Made by a program: the position numbers and the translations under genes | In this document: piece after piece, positions 19,640 to 33,444 of the stretch | Position numbering within the stretch: the stretch's first letter is position 1 | Layout: each line of letters starts with the position of its first letter | Source: Acidovorax sp. DW039 | GTDB lineage: Bacteria > Pseudomonadota > Gammaproteobacteria > Burkholderiales > Burkholderiaceae_C | Length of the DNA stretch: 64,000 nt | NCBI RefSeq assembly: GCF_037101375.1 | Contig: NZ_AP029019.1 | Coordinates: 558,001-622,000, forward strand | Reading direction: 5' to 3' | Notes under the pieces: model-generated | What the model was told of the DNA's origin: nothing | Database searches by the model: none | Seen by the model: only the letters and a program-made list of their open reading frames with translations

Positions 19640-22600
19640 ATGGCCTATTCCTATACCGAACGCAAGCGAATTCGCAAAAGTTTCGGCAGCCGCGACAGCG
19701 TGCTGGAAGTTCCTTACCTGCTGCAGATGCAGAAGGACGCATACACAGCTTTTCTGCAGGCAGATACAGCCCCTCAAAAAAGAACCAATGAGGGCTTGCA
19801 GGCTGCCTTCAATGCGGCTTTCCCCATCGTCTCCCACAACGGTTTTGTGGAGATGAAATTCATTGAGTACAACTTGGCCAAGCCCGCCTTCGACGTGCGT
19901 GAATGTCAGACCCGCGGGCTGACTTTTGCGTCGGCTGTGCGTGCCAAGGTGCAGCTCATCATCTATGACCGTGAGTCGTCCACTGCGCAATCGAAGGTGG
20001 TCAAAGAGGTCAAGGAGCAAGAGGTTTACATGGGCGAAGTGCCGCTCATGACCGACAAGGGCTCTTTCATCATCAACGGCACCGAGCGTGTGATCGTGTC
20101 GCAGCTGCACCGCTCGCCTGGTGTGTTCTTTGAACACGACAAGGGCAAGACCCACAGCTCCGGCAAGTTGCTGTTCTCGGCCCGCATCATCCCTTACCGC
20201 GGTTCCTGGCTCGACTTCGAATTCGATCCTAAGGACATCCTCTACTTCCGCGTGGACCGTCGTCGCAAGATGCCCGTCACCACGCTGCTCAAGGCGATCG
20301 GCCTGAACCCCGAGTCCATCCTGGCGAACTTCTTCGTCAACGACAATTTCCGCCTGATGGACAGCGGTGCCCAGATGGAGTTCGTATCTGAGCGTCTGCG
20401 TGGCGAAGTGGCCCGTTTTGACATCACCGACAAGTCCGGCAAGGTCATCGTTGCCAAGGACAAGCGCGTGACCGCGCGTCACACCCGTGAACTGGAGCAA
20501 TCCGGCACGACGCACATCAGCGTGCCCGAAGATTTCCTGATCGGTCGCGTGGTGGCACGCAACATCGTCGACTCCGACACCGGCGAAATCATTGCCAAGG
20601 CCAACGAAGAGCTGACAGAAGCCCTGCTCAAGAAGCTGCGTTCCGCAGGCGTGCAGGCACTGCAGTGCATCTACACCAACGAACTGGACCAGGGTGCCTA
20701 CATCTCGCAGACGCTGCGCATTGATGAGACCGTGGACGAGTTTGCTGCCCGCGTTGCCATCTACCGCATGATGCGTCCTGGCGAGCCTCCTACCGAGGAC
20801 GCCGTGCAGGCCCTGTTCCAGCGCCTGTTCTACAACCCCGACACCTACGATCTGTCGCGCGTGGGTCGCATGAAGTTCAACGCCAAGATTGGCCGCGATG
20901 AGTCCACAGGCCCCATGGTGCTGTCCAACGAAGACATCCTGGCCGTGGTCAAGATTCTGGTGGACCTGCGCAACGGCAAGGGTGAAGTGGACGATATCGA
21001 CCACCTGGGCAACCGCCGCGTGCGTTGCGTGGGCGAACTGGCCGAAAACCAGTACCGCACTGGTCTCGCTCGTATTGAAAAGGCTGTGAAGGAACGTCTG
21101 GGCCAGGCAGAGCAAGAGCCGCTGATGCCTCACGACCTGATCAACTCCAAGCCCATCTCTGCGGCTCTGAAGGAGTTCTTCGGTGCTTCGCAGCTGTCGC
21201 AGTTCATGGACCAGACTAACCCTCTGGCCGAGATCACGCACAAGCGCCGCGTCTCTGCTCTGGGCCCAGGCGGTCTGACCCGCGAACGTGCAGGCTTCGA
21301 AGTGCGTGACGTGCACGTGACCCACTACGGCCGCGTCTGCCCAATCGAAACACCTGAAGGTCCTAACATTGGTCTGATCAACTCGCTGGCTCTGTACGCC
21401 CGTCTGAACGAGTACGGCTTCATCGAGACCCCCTACCGCCGCGTGGTGGATGGCAAGATCACCAACGACATCGACTACCTGTCTGCCATCGAAGAAGGCA
21501 AGTACGTCATCGCCCAGGCGAACGCCCAGCTGGACAAGGACGGTCGCCTGACGGGGGATCTGGTTTCTGCCCGTGAAAAGGGTGAATCCATCCTCTGCGG
21601 CGCGGACCGTGTGCAGTACATGGACGTGTCTCCTGCACAGATCGTGTCGGTGGCTGCTTCGCTGGTTCCGTTCCTGGAACACGATGACGCGAACCGCGCG
21701 TTGATGGGTGCGAACATGTCGCGTCAGGCGGTGCCTGTGCTGCGTCCTGAAAAGCCTCTCGTGGGTACGGGCATCGAGCGCGTGGCCGCTGTGGACTCCG
21801 GCACCGTGGTGACCGCCAAGCGCGGTGGTGTGGTGGACTATGTGGACGCCACCCGCATCGTGGTGCGTGTGAACGACGCGGAAGCCGTGGCCGGTGAAGT
21901 GGGTGTGGACATCTACAACCTCATCAAGTACCAGCGTTCCAACCAGAACACCAACATCCACCAGCGCCCCATCGTCAAGAAGGGCGACAAGCTGGTCAAG
22001 GGTGATGTGGTGGCCGACGGCGCATCGACGGACTTTGGCGAAATCGCCATCGGCCAGAACATGCTGATCGCCTTCATGCCCTGGAACGGCTACAACTTCG
22101 AAGATTCGATCCTGATCTCCGAACGCGTCGTGTCCGAAGACCGCTACACCTCCATCCACATCGAAGAACTGGTGGTGATGGCGCGTGACACCAAGCTGGG
22201 TGCGGAAGAAATCACACGCGACATTCCGAACCTGTCCGAGCAGCAACTGAACCGCCTGGACGAGTCCGGCATCATCTACGTGGGTGCCGAAGTGCAGCCT
22301 GGCGATACGCTGGTTGGCAAGGTCACGCCCAAGGGCGAAACCACCCTCACGCCTGAAGAGAAGCTGCTGCGCGCCATCTTCGGTGAGAAGGCTTCCGATG
22401 TGAAGGACACCTCGCTGCGCGTGGACCAGGGTTCATCGGGCACCGTGATCGACGTGCAGGTCTTCACCCGTGAAGGCATCCAGCGCGACAAGCGCGCCCA
22501 GCAGATCATCGACGATGAACTCAAGCGCTTCCGCCTGGACCTGAACGACCAGCTGCGCATCGTGGAGGCCGACGCGTTCGACCGTATCGAAAAGCTGCTG

Positions 22601-23752
22601 ACCGGTCGTGTCGCCAACGGCGGCCCACAAAAGCTGGCCAAAGGCACCAAGATCGACAAGGCGTACCTGTCTTCCGTGGAGAAATTCCACTGGTTCGACA
22701 TCCGTCCTGCCGAAGACGAAGTGGCTACCCAGCTCGAGTCCATCAAGAACGCGCTGGAGCAAACCCGCCACAGCTTCGACTTGGCTTTTGAAGAAAAGCG
22801 CAAGAAGCTCACCCAAGGTGACGAGCTGCCAGCAGGCGTGCTCAAGATGGTCAAGGTGTACCTGGCCGTCAAGCGCCGTCTGCAGCCTGGTGACAAGATG
22901 GCCGGCCGCCATGGTAACAAGGGTGTGGTGTCCAAGATCGTTCCGGTCGAAGACATGCCTTACATGGCCGACGGTACCCCTGCCGACATCGTTCTGAACC
23001 CCCTGGGCGTGCCTTCGCGGATGAACATCGGCCAGGTGCTGGAAGTCCACTTGGGCTGGGCTGGCAAGGGTATTGGTCAGCGCATTGGCGACATGCTGCG
23101 TGAGCAGGCCAAGGCGGCCGAAGTGCGCAAGTTCCTGGAAGAGGTTTACAACTCCCGTGGTCGTACCGAGGACCTGTCGCAACTCAGCGATGACGACCTC
23201 ATGGCCATGGCTGCCAACCTCACCAACGGTGTGCCTTATGCCACCCCTGTGTTCGATGGTGCTTCGGAAGAAGAAATCAAGGACATGCTCAAGATCGCCT
23301 ACCCCGACGACATCGCCGAGCGCAAGGGCCTCACGCCCACACGCACCCAGGCGTACCTGTACGACGGTCGCACGGGCGAGCGTTTCGAGCGTCCCACGAC
23401 CATCGGCTACATGCACTACCTGAAGCTGCACCACTTGGTGGACGACAAGATGCATGCCCGCTCCACAGGTCCTTACTCGCTCGTCACGCAGCAACCTCTG
23501 GGCGGTAAGGCCCAGTTCGGTGGTCAGCGTTTCGGGGAAATGGAAGTGTGGGCGCTGGAAGCGTACGGCGCCGCCTACGTGCTGCAGGAAATGCTGACGG
23601 TGAAGTCCGACGACGTGGTGGGCCGTACCAAGGTGTACGAATCCATCGTCAAGGGCGAACACGCCATCGAAGCCGGCATGCCGGAATCGTTCAATGTGCT
23701 GGTCAAGGAAATTCGTTCCCTGGGCCTGGACATCGAACTCGAACGCTCCTGA
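19640..23752 (+). CDS. rpoB: DNA-directed RNA polymerase subunit beta
   Basis: Catalytic-core subunit, 1370 residues from the ATG at 19640 ([20 protein letters not shown]). The frame is open 132 bp further upstream, but the family start and the CCGGAG ribosome-binding site at 19629-19634 fix this ATG. The rifampicin region reads [20 protein letters not shown] then [19 protein letters not shown] with no unusual residues, and [17 protein letters not shown] is intact. The C-terminus [11 protein letters not shown] is typical. Separated from rpoC by a 131-bp spacer containing a repeat hairpin. Confidence 0.98.
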   Translation: MAYSYTERKRIRKSFGSRDSVLEVPYLLQMQKDAYTAFLQADTAPQKRTNEGLQAAFNAAFPIVSHNGFVEMKFIEYNLAKPAFDVRECQTRGLTFASAVRAKVQLIIYDRESSTAQSKVVKEVKEQEVYMGEVPLMTDKGSFIINGTERVIVSQLHRSPGVFFEHDKGKTHSSGKLLFSARIIPYRGSWLDFEFDPKDILYFRVDRRRKMPVTTLLKAIGLNPESILANFFVNDNFRLMDSGAQMEFVSERLRGEVARFDITDKSGKVIVAKDKRVTARHTRELEQSGTTHISVPEDFLIGRVVARNIVDSDTGEIIAKANEELTEALLKKLRSAGVQALQCIYTNELDQGAYISQTLRIDETVDEFAARVAIYRMMRPGEPPTEDAVQALFQRLFYNPDTYDLSRVGRMKFNAKIGRDESTGPMVLSNEDILAVVKILVDLRNGKGEVDDIDHLGNRRVRCVGELAENQYRTGLARIEKAVKERLGQAEQEPLMPHDLINSKPISAALKEFFGASQLSQFMDQTNPLAEITHKRRVSALGPGGLTRERAGFEVRDVHVTHYGRVCPIETPEGPNIGLINSLALYARLNEYGFIETPYRRVVDGKITNDIDYLSAIEEGKYVIAQANAQLDKDGRLTGDLVSAREKGESILCGADRVQYMDVSPAQIVSVAASLVPFLEHDDANRALMGANMSRQAVPVLRPEKPLVGTGIERVAAVDSGTVVTAKRGGVVDYVDATRIVVRVNDAEAVAGEVGVDIYNLIKYQRSNQNTNIHQRPIVKKGDKLVKGDVVADGASTDFGEIAIGQNMLIAFMPWNGYNFEDSILISERVVSEDRYTSIHIEELVVMARDTKLGAEEITRDIPNLSEQQLNRLDESGIIYVGAEVQPGDTLVGKVTPKGETTLTPEEKLLRAIFGEKASDVKDTSLRVDQGSSGTVIDVQVFTREGIQRDKRAQQIIDDELKRFRLDLNDQLRIVEADAFDRIEKLLTGRVANGGPQKLAKGTKIDKAYLSSVEKFHWFDIRPAEDEVATQLESIKNALEQTRHSFDLAFEEKRKKLTQGDELPAGVLKMVKVYLAVKRRLQPGDKMAGRHGNKGVVSKIVPVEDMPYMADGTPADIVLNPLGVPSRMNIGQVLEVHLGWAGKGIGQRIGDMLREQAKAAEVRKFLEEVYNSRGRTEDLSQLSDDDLMAMAANLTNGVPYATPVFDGASEEEIKDMLKIAYPDDIAERKGLTPTRTQAYLYDGRTGERFERPTTIGYMHYLKLHHLVDDKMHARSTGPYSLVTQQPLGGKAQFGGQRFGEMEVWALEAYGAAYVLQEMLTVKSDDVVGRTKVYESIVKGEHAIEAGMPESFNVLVKEIRSLGLDIELERS

Positions 23753-23769
23753 ACAGGATCGGGATTATT

Positions 23770-23865
23770 AAAAAAGTGAGCTACTTGCGCTGATGGATAA
23801 AGGCTTTGAGGGTTGTTCGACCTTCAAAGCCCCGTTTATCAAGCGCAGGCTGCTATGATTTTTGA
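23770..23865. repeat. Head-to-head pair of the dispersed repeat between rpoB and rpoC
   Basis: The rightward half (23770-23812) contains CTACTTGCGCTGATGGATAA; the leftward half (23821-23865) reads on the minus strand as ATAGCAGCCTGCGCTTGATA. The centre forms a 12-bp stem (23802-23813 with 23820-23831, one G-U) with a TGTTCG loop. The stem extends outward through GATAAA/TTTATC and TTGCGC pairing with GCGCAG. No T-run follows, so it is not a classical terminator. Confidence 0.75.
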
Positions 23866-23883
23866 CGAAAAGGAAAGAGTCAC

Positions 23884-28116
<4,233 letters not shown>

Positions 28117-28134
28117 TCCGTTGAGGACGTTCTG

Positions 28135-28174
28135 AAAACGCTCCCGTTCCGCTTCTGGCGGACGGGAGCGTTTT
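28135..28174 (+). terminator. Rho-independent terminator after rpoC
   Basis: 13-bp stem AAAACGCTCCCGT / ACGGGAGCGTTTT with an inner CCGC/GCGG hairpin, followed by a T-run. It begins 18 bp after the rpoC stop. Confidence 0.93.
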
Positions 28175-28257
28175 TTATTGGAAGCTTTTCTTTTTGCCAT
28201 GCCGCGAGGCCCGACCACGTTGAATGCTGTGGAACAGGGGTCTTGCCTGAAATTTGT

Positions 28258-28809
28258 ATGTGGTCGTCCCCGCTGTTCTGGATCGTTGTTGCCATTGGGG
28301 TGTTCTGGGCGCTGGGTGCGTACAACCGCCTGGTGCGATTGAGGGCCGAGGCGGTCAGCGCGCGTGCTGAAATGCTCGGCCTCTGCCAGCAGAGTTCCGA
28401 GCTGGTCATCCACAGCCTGCTTGTGTGGAACACCCCTGCAGATATGACGGGTGCAGAGCCCGAAGCCGGGTTGCCTGCCGCCACGTTGGAAGCGCTGGAA
28501 GCGCAAGCGGCCGACCTGATGGAGCTGTCCGGCCAGGGAACGCGAGCGGGCGCTGAGAGCGGCAAGCCTGCCGTCTGCCCATCGGAGGGGGATGTGCCCC
28601 GGTTGCATGCAGGCTGGCACCAGTTTCTTGAGCAGGCCTCCCACGCCGGTCGGGATACCGCTGCAGTAAAGCAGCGGTGGGCTGCCCTGCACGAGGCGCT
28701 ATCCCGCGCGGCCCGGGCCAGCGACTGCAGCCTGCTGGCCTATCACTGCGCGATTGGCCAGTTTCCCGCCAGCGTGCTGGCACGCGTTTGCGGTTTCAGG
28801 CCGCTTTGA
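28258..28809 (+). CDS. LemA-like single-pass membrane protein
   Basis: A protein of 183 residues with one N-terminal transmembrane segment (LFWIVVAIGVFWALG) followed by AYNRLVRLRAEAVSARAEML, which resembles the LemA-family signature. The remainder is predicted to be helical and soluble, without catalytic motifs. It is shorter and more divergent than typical LemA, so membership is tentative. The ATG at 28258 is chosen; a TTG at 28243 with AGGGG just upstream is an alternative. It ends 52 bp before rsmB on the same strand. Function unknown. Confidence 0.7.
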   Translation: MWSSPLFWIVVAIGVFWALGAYNRLVRLRAEAVSARAEMLGLCQQSSELVIHSLLVWNTPADMTGAEPEAGLPAATLEALEAQAADLMELSGQGTRAGAESGKPAVCPSEGDVPRLHAGWHQFLEQASHAGRDTAAVKQRWAALHEALSRAARASDCSLLAYHCAIGQFPASVLARVCGFRPL

Positions 28810-28861
28810 TTGTCTTTGCTCAGCCTCCACTTTCGCATTGCGCGTTCTCCCTATCACCACC

Positions 28862-30298
28862 ATGACTTCCATCCCTCCCCGCCGCTCACCCCCATCTGCC
28901 AAACACGGGAGAGGGGTTGCACCTGCACCTGCACCTTCCTCCTCTGGTGCCGTCAGCCCGCCAGGGACCGTGCCGCTTTGGCAGCAGATGCAGCAGGTGG
29001 GGCAAGCGCTGCAGGCCATTCGTGGTGGCCGCTCTGGCACGGCGGCCGTCGAGGCGGTGGAGCCCCGCCTGCGCCCGGGAGTGCAGGCATTGCTGTTTCA
29101 AGTGCTGCGCAATCTGGGGCGTGCCGAGGCCTTGCGTGCGCAACTGGCCGCCCGCAAGCCCGCACCAGCGGCGGATGCCCTGCTGTGCGCAGCCCTCGCA
29201 CTGGCCTGGGATGCCAACACCGCGCCTTATGAGCCCTTCACGCTGGTCAACCAGGCGGTAGAGGCGGCCAAGCGGGCCCCCGCGACACGCGCGCAGGCCT
29301 CCTTCATGAACGCCTGTTTGCGCCGCTTCTTGCGGGAGCGCGACGCGCTGGTGCAAGCCACTGACGCGGACCCCGTGGCGCGCTGGAATCACCCCGCCTG
29401 GTGGATACAGCGCTTGCGCAAAGACTACCCCGAGGCCTGGGAGCAGATTCTTCTGGCCAATAACGCACATGCGCCCATGGCCCTGCGCGTTAATCAGCAA
29501 AAATGCTCGCTAGCGCAATATCAACAGGCGCTATCGGCTATTAATTTAATAGCAAAACAAGTGGGCGATTGCGGCTTGGAGCTGGACCACCCCGTGCCCG
29601 TGCACACCTTGCCGGGGTTTGCTGAAGGCTGGGTCTCCGTGCAGGACACAGCAGCGCAGCAAGCGGCTCCGATGCTGCTGCGGGGGCTCGATCTTTCGCA
29701 ACCCCTGCGCGTGCTGGATGCCTGTGCAGCGCCCGGCGGCAAGACTGCGCACCTGCTGGAGCAGGCCCCGCCCGGCTCTCCCTTGCATGTCACTGCGCTG
29801 GAGGTGGACGCAAGCCGCAGTGCCCGCATCCATGACACGCTGGGCCGCTTGGGGCTCCATGCGCAGGTGCTGGTGGCCGATGCCGCTGAGCCCGACACGT
29901 GGTGGCGAGCCCACTGCGGCGGGGCACATTTTGACGCCATCTTGCTGGACGCACCCTGCACCGCGTCGGGCATCGTGCGCCGCCATCCGGATGTGCGCTG
30001 GCTGCGCCGCGAAAGCGATATTGCCCAGCTGGCCCAGCTCCAGGCATGCATCCTGGCAGCCCTGTGGCCCCTGCTCAAACCGGGTGGACGGATGCTGTAC
30101 TGCACCTGCTCGGTATTCAAGGCCGAGGGCGATGTACAGATGCAAACGTTTCTTGCACACAACAAAGACGCCCAATTGCTACCCTCACCGGGTCATTTAA
30201 TTCCCCGGACCGGGAACAAAGCCGAGTCTGTCCCGGACAATTCCACAGGTGATCACGACGGATTTTTTTACGCACTGTTGCAAAAATTGGCGCATTGA
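28862..30298 (+). CDS. rsmB: 16S rRNA (cytosine-967-C5)-methyltransferase RsmB
   Basis: SAM-dependent m5C methyltransferase for 16S rRNA, 478 residues. A variable Pro/Ser-rich N-terminus is followed by a NusB-like RNA-binding domain (ANQ-type segment NQAVEAAKRAP, ASFMNACLRRFLRERD). The catalytic domain has the SAM loop LDACAAPGGKTAHLLE, motif IV DAPCTASGIVRRHPD with Cys366, and motif VI YCTCSVFKAEGD with the second catalytic Cys416. Residues about 213-232 are encoded by a copy of the dispersed genomic repeat (29498-29556) in reverse orientation, with the frame intact. The 3' end overlaps the DUF4390 gene. Confidence 0.94.
   Translation: MTSIPPRRSPPSAKHGRGVAPAPAPSSSGAVSPPGTVPLWQQMQQVGQALQAIRGGRSGTAAVEAVEPRLRPGVQALLFQVLRNLGRAEALRAQLAARKPAPAADALLCAALALAWDANTAPYEPFTLVNQAVEAAKRAPATRAQASFMNACLRRFLRERDALVQATDADPVARWNHPAWWIQRLRKDYPEAWEQILLANNAHAPMALRVNQQKCSLAQYQQALSAINLIAKQVGDCGLELDHPVPVHTLPGFAEGWVSVQDTAAQQAAPMLLRGLDLSQPLRVLDACAAPGGKTAHLLEQAPPGSPLHVTALEVDASRSARIHDTLGRLGLHAQVLVADAAEPDTWWRAHCGGAHFDAILLDAPCTASGIVRRHPDVRWLRRESDIAQLAQLQACILAALWPLLKPGGRMLYCTCSVFKAEGDVQMQTFLAHNKDAQLLPSPGHLIPRTGNKAESVPDNSTGDHDGFFYALLQKLAH
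29498..29556 (-). repeat. Dispersed repeat copy inside rsmB
   Basis: Read on the minus strand the segment begins GCTATTAAATTAATAGC, then GATAGCGCCTG and GCGCTAGCGAGC, the same order of blocks as the intergenic copies at 35692 and 47461. It is wholly within the rsmB coding sequence and introduces no stop in that frame. Confidence 0.7.
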
Positions 30299-30905
30299 GC
30301 CCCTCTGGGCCCGTGTGCTGCGCGTGGTTGCGTACCTTGCTCTCCTTGCCTTTGTTACAAATGTGCCTGCGGCGGATGTGGAGCCTGCTGAGGTTGTGGG
30401 TGTGCGGCTGGAGCGGGCGGACGATTCTCTTTCCCTGTCAGCCTCCCTCGATTTCACCTTGCCCGAGCTGGCTGTAGATGCCTTGCAAAAGGGCATCCCC
30501 ATGTTCTTTGTCATGGAGGCCCAGCTGCTGCGCGAGCGGTGGTACTGGTCCGACAAAATGGTGGCGGAAGCCACCCGCTACATGCGCCTGAGCTACCAGC
30601 CTTTGACCCGGCGCTGGCGCCTGAATACCTCCAACGTCCCCTTCACCAACAGCGGCCTGGGGGTGGTTCTGGGCCAGAATTTTGATGACCTGGACGAGGC
30701 CTTGTCTGCCATGCAGCGGGTTTCACGCTGGCGCATCGGCCCGGCAGATGCGCTGGATGTGGATGCTGCGCACACGGTGCAACTGCGCTTCCGGCTCGAT
30801 ATGTCGCAATTGCCTCGCCCCCTTCAGATCGGGGCTGTGGGGCGTTCCGACTGGAACCTGCTGGTGTCGCGCAGCCAGCGCATTGCCCCCAACAGCCTGA
30901 AGTGA
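30249..30905 (+). CDS. DUF4390 domain protein
   Basis: A protein of 218 residues, with a GTG start at 30249 overlapping the end of rsmB by 50 bp. A hydrophobic N-terminal stretch (VLRVVAYLALLAFVTNVPAA) looks like a signal peptide or membrane anchor. The rest matches the DUF4390 pattern found upstream of NtrY-type kinases in Burkholderiales (LDFTLPELAVDALQKGIPMF, QLLRERWYWSDK, TRYMRLSYQPLTRRW). It ends 9 bp before the kinase gene, so it is probably a periplasmic or membrane accessory of the same operon. Molecular role unknown; an internal start such as the GTG near 30312 cannot be excluded. Confidence 0.82.
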   Translation: MITTDFFTHCCKNWRIEPLWARVLRVVAYLALLAFVTNVPAADVEPAEVVGVRLERADDSLSLSASLDFTLPELAVDALQKGIPMFFVMEAQLLRERWYWSDKMVAEATRYMRLSYQPLTRRWRLNTSNVPFTNSGLGVVLGQNFDDLDEALSAMQRVSRWRIGPADALDVDAAHTVQLRFRLDMSQLPRPLQIGAVGRSDWNLLVSRSQRIAPNSLK

Positions 30906-30914
30906 GGGCCTGCC

Positions 30915-33239
30915 ATGACCAGCCCTGCAGCCTCGCCTGACGGCCGTCCTGACACCGCATCTTCCCGCACCCTGTCGGCCTCTGCCGAGGCCGCCATCCG
31001 CGCCTCCCGTGCCGTGCGCTGGGCATTGGGCGTGGGTGTGGCGGCCATGGCGGCCATCAGTCTGGTGTTGTTGTTCTTGCTGACTCTGGCCACCAACAAC
31101 CGGGCCTTGTACGAGCGCAACTACGCCTGGCTTTTCGGTGTGAACGTGCTGGTGGCCGTGCTGCTGCTCGGCGTGCTGGTCTGGATTGGGGCGCGCCTGC
31201 TCATGCGGCTGAGGCGGGGGCGTTTTGGCAGCCGTCTTCTTGTCAAGCTCGCTGCCATCTTTGCCCTGGTGGGGCTTTTGCCCGGGGTTCTGATCTACGT
31301 GGTGTCCTATCAGTTCGTCACCCGGTCGATTGAAAGCTGGTTTGACGTCAAGGTCGAGGGCGCACTCAATGCGGGCGTCAATCTGGCCCGGGTGTCTCTG
31401 GAATCTCAGGCGGCAGACATGGCCGCCAAGACCCGCACTGCCAGCGCGCCCTTGGCCCAAGGCTCCAGCGCCACGGTCGGTATCGCGCTGGAGCGGGTGC
31501 GTGACCAGCTGGGGGCCACCGATGTCGTGCTCTGGAATGCATCGGGCCAGCCCATTGCCAGTGCGGGCCAGTCGCGCTTCAGCCTCAATCCTGAACGCCC
31601 CAGCATGGCCATGCTGCGCGCGGTGCGTGAGCAGCGTGCGGTTTCGCAGATTGAAGGGCTGGACGACATTGCAGACCCTGCTGCGGTGCAGGCCGCCCGC
31701 GTCAAGGTGCTGGTGCTGGTAACCAATCCTGGGCTGGGGCTGCTCACCGAGCCACGGTTTTTGCAGGCTACCTTGCCCTTGCCGCCTGCCTTGGTGTCGA
31801 ACGCGATTGCGGTCCAGGAGGCGAACCGCGAATACCAGGAGCGAGCCTTGGCTCGGGGTGGCCTGCGGCGCATGTATGTGGGCACGCTCACCCTCAGCCT
31901 GTTCCTGGCGGTTTTTGGCGCGGTGCTGTTGGCGGTATTGCTGGGCAACCAGCTCGCCCGTCCGCTGCTGGTGCTGGCCGAAGGCGTGCGCGAAGTGGCA
32001 GCGGGCAACCTCAGCCCCAAAGCGGTGCTGCAGAGCAAGGATGAGCTGGGCGGGCTCACCCGGTCGTTTGCACTGATGACCCAGCAGCTGGCCGATGCCC
32101 GCACGGCGGTGGAGCAGAGCATGCTCAAGGTGGATGCCGCGCGCTCCAACCTGCAGACCATCCTCGACAACCTGACTGCCGGAGTGATCGTGCTGGGGGA
32201 ACGGGGCGTGATCCGCTCCTCCAACCCCGGTGCCACCCGCATCCTGCGCGCCCCCATGGCGGCGTACGAAGGCAAACCTCTGTCTGAAGTGCCTGGGCTC
32301 TCCGAATTTGCCGCCACAGTGGACAAACACTTCCTCGCGTTCTTTGGTGATCGAGACCACCACGGGCTGGACCACTGGCAACAGCCTTTTGAGCTACATG
32401 CCTCGTCAGCAGGTGTGGGGCAGCACGCAACCAGCCTGGTGGCCCGGGGGGCTGAACTGCCCGACGGGACACAACTGTTGGTTTTTGACGACATTTCAGA
32501 GATTGTTTCAGCCCAGCGTGCGCAGGCCTGGGGAGAGGTGGCGCGCCGCCTTGCGCATGAAATCAAGAACCCTCTGACTCCCATTCAGCTGTCTGCCGAG
32601 CGGCTGGAAATGAAGCTCTCTGGCAAGGTCGCTCCACCCGAGCAAGCCATCCTTGCCAAGTCGGTGAAAACCATCGTGGACCAGGTCGACGCCATGAAGC
32701 GGCTCGTCAACGAATTTCGCGATTACGCCCGGCTTCCCACGGCCGAGTTGCACCCGCTCGATTTGAACGCGCTGATCTCTGATGTGCTGCAGCTTTATGG
32801 TGAAGAAAACGCCTCCACCCCTGTAAAAGCCGAGCTGGATTCACGTTGCCCCCGCATCCTGGGCGATGCACAACAGCTGCGCCAGGTGGTGCACAACCTG
32901 CTGCAAAACGCGCAGGACGCGACCGAACAGGCGCGGGCAGAAGGGCGTGAAGATGCTTCGTCTGTGCGCATTTCAACGCGCGTCAGCGAGTCGTCCGGGC
33001 GCGTGCGCCTCACCATCTCAGACAGCGGAACTGGCTTTCCCGCGCACATATTGCAGCGCGCTTTTGAGCCCTATGTCACCACCAAGGCGCGGGGTACAGG
33101 ACTGGGTCTGGCCGTGGTCAAAAAGATCGCAGATGAGCACGGTGCACGCATCGATCTGTCCAATCGCATGGACAACGGTGTGTTGCGTGGCGCGCAAGTC
33201 TCGCTATCATTCGCCCCTGAACCCGCGGTGGCGTCTTGA
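30915..33239 (+). CDS. ntrY: NtrY-like sensor histidine kinase
   Basis: Membrane sensor kinase of 774 residues. Two N-terminal membrane helices (about 32-57 and 70-95) and a third near 113-135 precede an extracytoplasmic domain; a further helix near 325-350 leads to a HAMP domain (NQLARPLLVLAEGVREVAAG), then a PAS domain (LDNLTAGVIVLGERGVI). The H-box is LAHEIKNPLTPIQLSAERL with His548. The N-box LLQNAQDA and G-boxes SDSGTGFP and GTGLGLAVVKKI are complete. It is followed by the NtrX-like regulator after a 205-bp gap. NtrY/NtrX systems respond to nitrogen or redox state in alphaproteobacteria; the signal here is unknown. Confidence 0.9.
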   Translation: MTSPAASPDGRPDTASSRTLSASAEAAIRASRAVRWALGVGVAAMAAISLVLLFLLTLATNNRALYERNYAWLFGVNVLVAVLLLGVLVWIGARLLMRLRRGRFGSRLLVKLAAIFALVGLLPGVLIYVVSYQFVTRSIESWFDVKVEGALNAGVNLARVSLESQAADMAAKTRTASAPLAQGSSATVGIALERVRDQLGATDVVLWNASGQPIASAGQSRFSLNPERPSMAMLRAVREQRAVSQIEGLDDIADPAAVQAARVKVLVLVTNPGLGLLTEPRFLQATLPLPPALVSNAIAVQEANREYQERALARGGLRRMYVGTLTLSLFLAVFGAVLLAVLLGNQLARPLLVLAEGVREVAAGNLSPKAVLQSKDELGGLTRSFALMTQQLADARTAVEQSMLKVDAARSNLQTILDNLTAGVIVLGERGVIRSSNPGATRILRAPMAAYEGKPLSEVPGLSEFAATVDKHFLAFFGDRDHHGLDHWQQPFELHASSAGVGQHATSLVARGAELPDGTQLLVFDDISEIVSAQRAQAWGEVARRLAHEIKNPLTPIQLSAERLEMKLSGKVAPPEQAILAKSVKTIVDQVDAMKRLVNEFRDYARLPTAELHPLDLNALISDVLQLYGEENASTPVKAELDSRCPRILGDAQQLRQVVHNLLQNAQDATEQARAEGREDASSVRISTRVSESSGRVRLTISDSGTGFPAHILQRAFEPYVTTKARGTGLGLAVVKKIADEHGARIDLSNRMDNGVLRGAQVSLSFAPEPAVAS

Positions 33240-33444
33240 GAAGCCTCCGCACAACTCCTGCGGACTGTGTTAGTACACACCTCGGGTGGTCAGTGGTGTT
33301 GCTGCAAGCCCGTTGAACGGCGTGCGGCGAGAGGGACACCTTGCAGCCCCGTCCGGTCTGCACAGCTGGCTGCCCTGGCGCAGAGGTTGTGCACGAAGCC
33401 TTTTTCGCCGCCGCTCTGCAGCATTCCTTGGCGCTTCAATACAC

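Noticed and set aside
33286..33444. 53-codon N-terminal extension of the NtrX-like regulator.
   Set aside because: A receiver domain normally begins at MANILVVDDE; the extension is Arg/Pro-rich and has no homologous look.
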